From JBBQRS01 sp038214535 (lineage in GTDB: Bacteria; Chloroflexota; Anaerolineae; CG2-30-64-16): DNA of 22,617 bases. The stretch spans positions 1 to 22,617 of the forward strand of contig JBBQRS010000079.1 of assembly GCA_038214535.1 (NCBI GenBank), read 5' to 3'. Of this stretch, positions 22,121 to 22,617 are shown piece by piece. The translations under genes and the position numbers were made by a program. The notes beneath the pieces are model-generated. The model was given only the letters and a program-made list of their open reading frames with translations, had not been told where the DNA came from and searched no databases. How positions within the stretch are numbered: the first letter of the stretch is position 1; the number at the start of each line of letters is the position of its first letter.

Positions 22121-22138
22121 ATACTTTGTCTAAAGTAT
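22121..22138. promoter_or_regulatory. Candidate operator: ATACTTT-gtct-AAAGTAT palindrome
   Basis: A 7-bp perfect inverted repeat with a 4-nt centre, extendable imperfectly by three bases on each side. The core ctttgtctaaagt (22124-22136) recurs with one change at 22058-22070, over the uvrB -35. It lies about 70 bp before the fasciclin gene in an A/T-rich stretch that also offers TATACT at 22120-22125 as a -10. Confidence 0.4.
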
Positions 22139-22206
22139 GTATAGGAAGCCAGCAAAACCGTTGAACCAAAAGTCACTGAAAACAGATAAACCAAGGAGAA
22201 CGTGAG

Positions 22207-22617
22207 ATGAAGTTCAGAGTCCCCGCCGTACTACTTGTCGCCGCCATGGCAGTGAGCGCCTGTGTGACGCCTCTGCCGCCTATCGTTGCGCCTGCAGGCT
22301 CAACCCAGCCCACGGTCGCCCCGGTCGCGCCCGCTGAAGAGATGTCTAAAGACATCGTTGATACGGCAGTCGCTGCCGGTTCGTTCACGACCCTGGCCGC
22401 CGCACTCGACGCCGCCGGTCTCGTAGACACGCTCAAGGGCGACGGGCCGTTCACCGTCTTCGCCCCCACCGATGATGCGTTCGCCAAGCTGCCCGCCGGC
22501 ACGGTCGAAGCTCTGCTCAAAGACCCCAAGGCCCTCGGCGCCATCCTGCTCTACCACGTCGTGCCCGGCAAGGTCATGGCCGCCGACGTCGTCAAGCTGA
22601 CCTCCGCCGAAACCGCG
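22207..22617 (+). CDS. Fasciclin (FAS1) domain lipoprotein, 3' end beyond the window
   Basis: The first 137 residues of a secreted protein, still open at the right edge. Residues 1-19 form a signal peptide ending AVSAC, a lipobox with Cys19. A Pro/Ala/Val-rich linker to about residue 48 leads into a FAS1 domain: DIVDTAVAAGSFTTLAAAL, then GPFTVFAPTDDAFAKLP near 81-97 and LYHVVPGKV near 116-124, the two conserved FAS1 boxes. Family role: extracellular adhesion or surface matrix protein, anchored by lipid to the membrane. The ATG at 22207 has AAGGAG 8 nt upstream. It diverges from uvrB across a 246-bp spacer holding a palindrome. The remaining domain count is unknown. Confidence 0.88.
   Translation, partial: MKFRVPAVLLVAAMAVSACVTPLPPIVAPAGSTQPTVAPVAPAEEMSKDIVDTAVAAGSFTTLAAALDAAGLVDTLKGDGPFTVFAPTDDAFAKLPAGTVEALLKDPKALGAILLYHVVPGKVMAADVVKLTSAETA

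Overview
The window is a high-GC bacterial chromosomal segment with 15 protein-coding genes (14 complete, one cut by the right edge) and two tRNA genes. Gene content and protein style suggest a member of Chloroflexota, probably near Anaerolineae or Caldilineae: a uvrB-gyrA pair, a GatZ-like sugar-phosphate enzyme, polyphosphate kinases of the PPK2 family, a CYTH/CHAD protein, a fasciclin lipoprotein and a Gram-positive-type LexA box. This placement is an inference from memory of protein families, not a database result. I saw no phage, insertion sequence, integron or CRISPR array.

Layout. (1) 92-3562: an MFS exporter-like gene on the minus strand diverges from a DUF3524/GTDC1-type glycosyltransferase, the bacterial relative of tRNA-queuosine mannosyltransferase. 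A family-2 sulfotransferase follows. (2) 3552-4186: a perfect 30-bp inverted repeat covers both stop codons of the sulfotransferase and a convergent zinc-ribbon/cold-shock gene. Then come tRNA-Cys(GCA), with a near-consensus promoter and a hairpin terminator, and a second, shorter copy of the palindromic repeat. (3) 4204-7973, minus strand: an operon for D-amino-acid use (MFS permease, N-acyl-D-amino-acid deacylase, D-threonine-aldolase/DSD1-type PLP enzyme), the last two genes overlapping by ATGA. It diverges from a stand-alone GatZ/KbaZ-like gene at 8091. (4) 9488-10554, minus strand: a NifX/MTH1175-type protein, a lipoprotein cytochrome c and tRNA-Leu(UAA).

(5) 10684-16381 is the most unusual part and looks like a polyphosphate/nucleotide-kinase island. 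Two plus-strand thymidylate-kinase-like P-loop genes (one with its P-loop lysine replaced by arginine) converge, with only 2 bp between stop codons, on a minus-strand three-gene operon. That operon encodes a four-part CYTH-HTH-Ppx/GppA-HD-CHAD protein and two PPK2 proteins that resemble the N- and C-terminal halves of a two-domain polyphosphate:AMP phosphotransferase. CYTH (triphosphate tunnel), Ppx-type HD, CHAD (polyphosphate binding) and PPK2 all handle polyphosphate or triphosphate, so the cluster plausibly senses polyphosphate and exchanges phosphate between it and nucleotides.

(6) 16542-21960, minus strand: uvrB followed after 13 bp by gyrA. The GyrA carries a roughly 300-residue Ala/Thr/Ser/Lys/Pro-rich tail like histone H1 and an unusual quinolone-contact region. 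A GAAC-N4-GTTC site at the predicted uvrB transcription start suggests SOS control of the pair. (7) 22207 to the right edge: the start of a secreted fasciclin-domain lipoprotein, divergent from uvrB.
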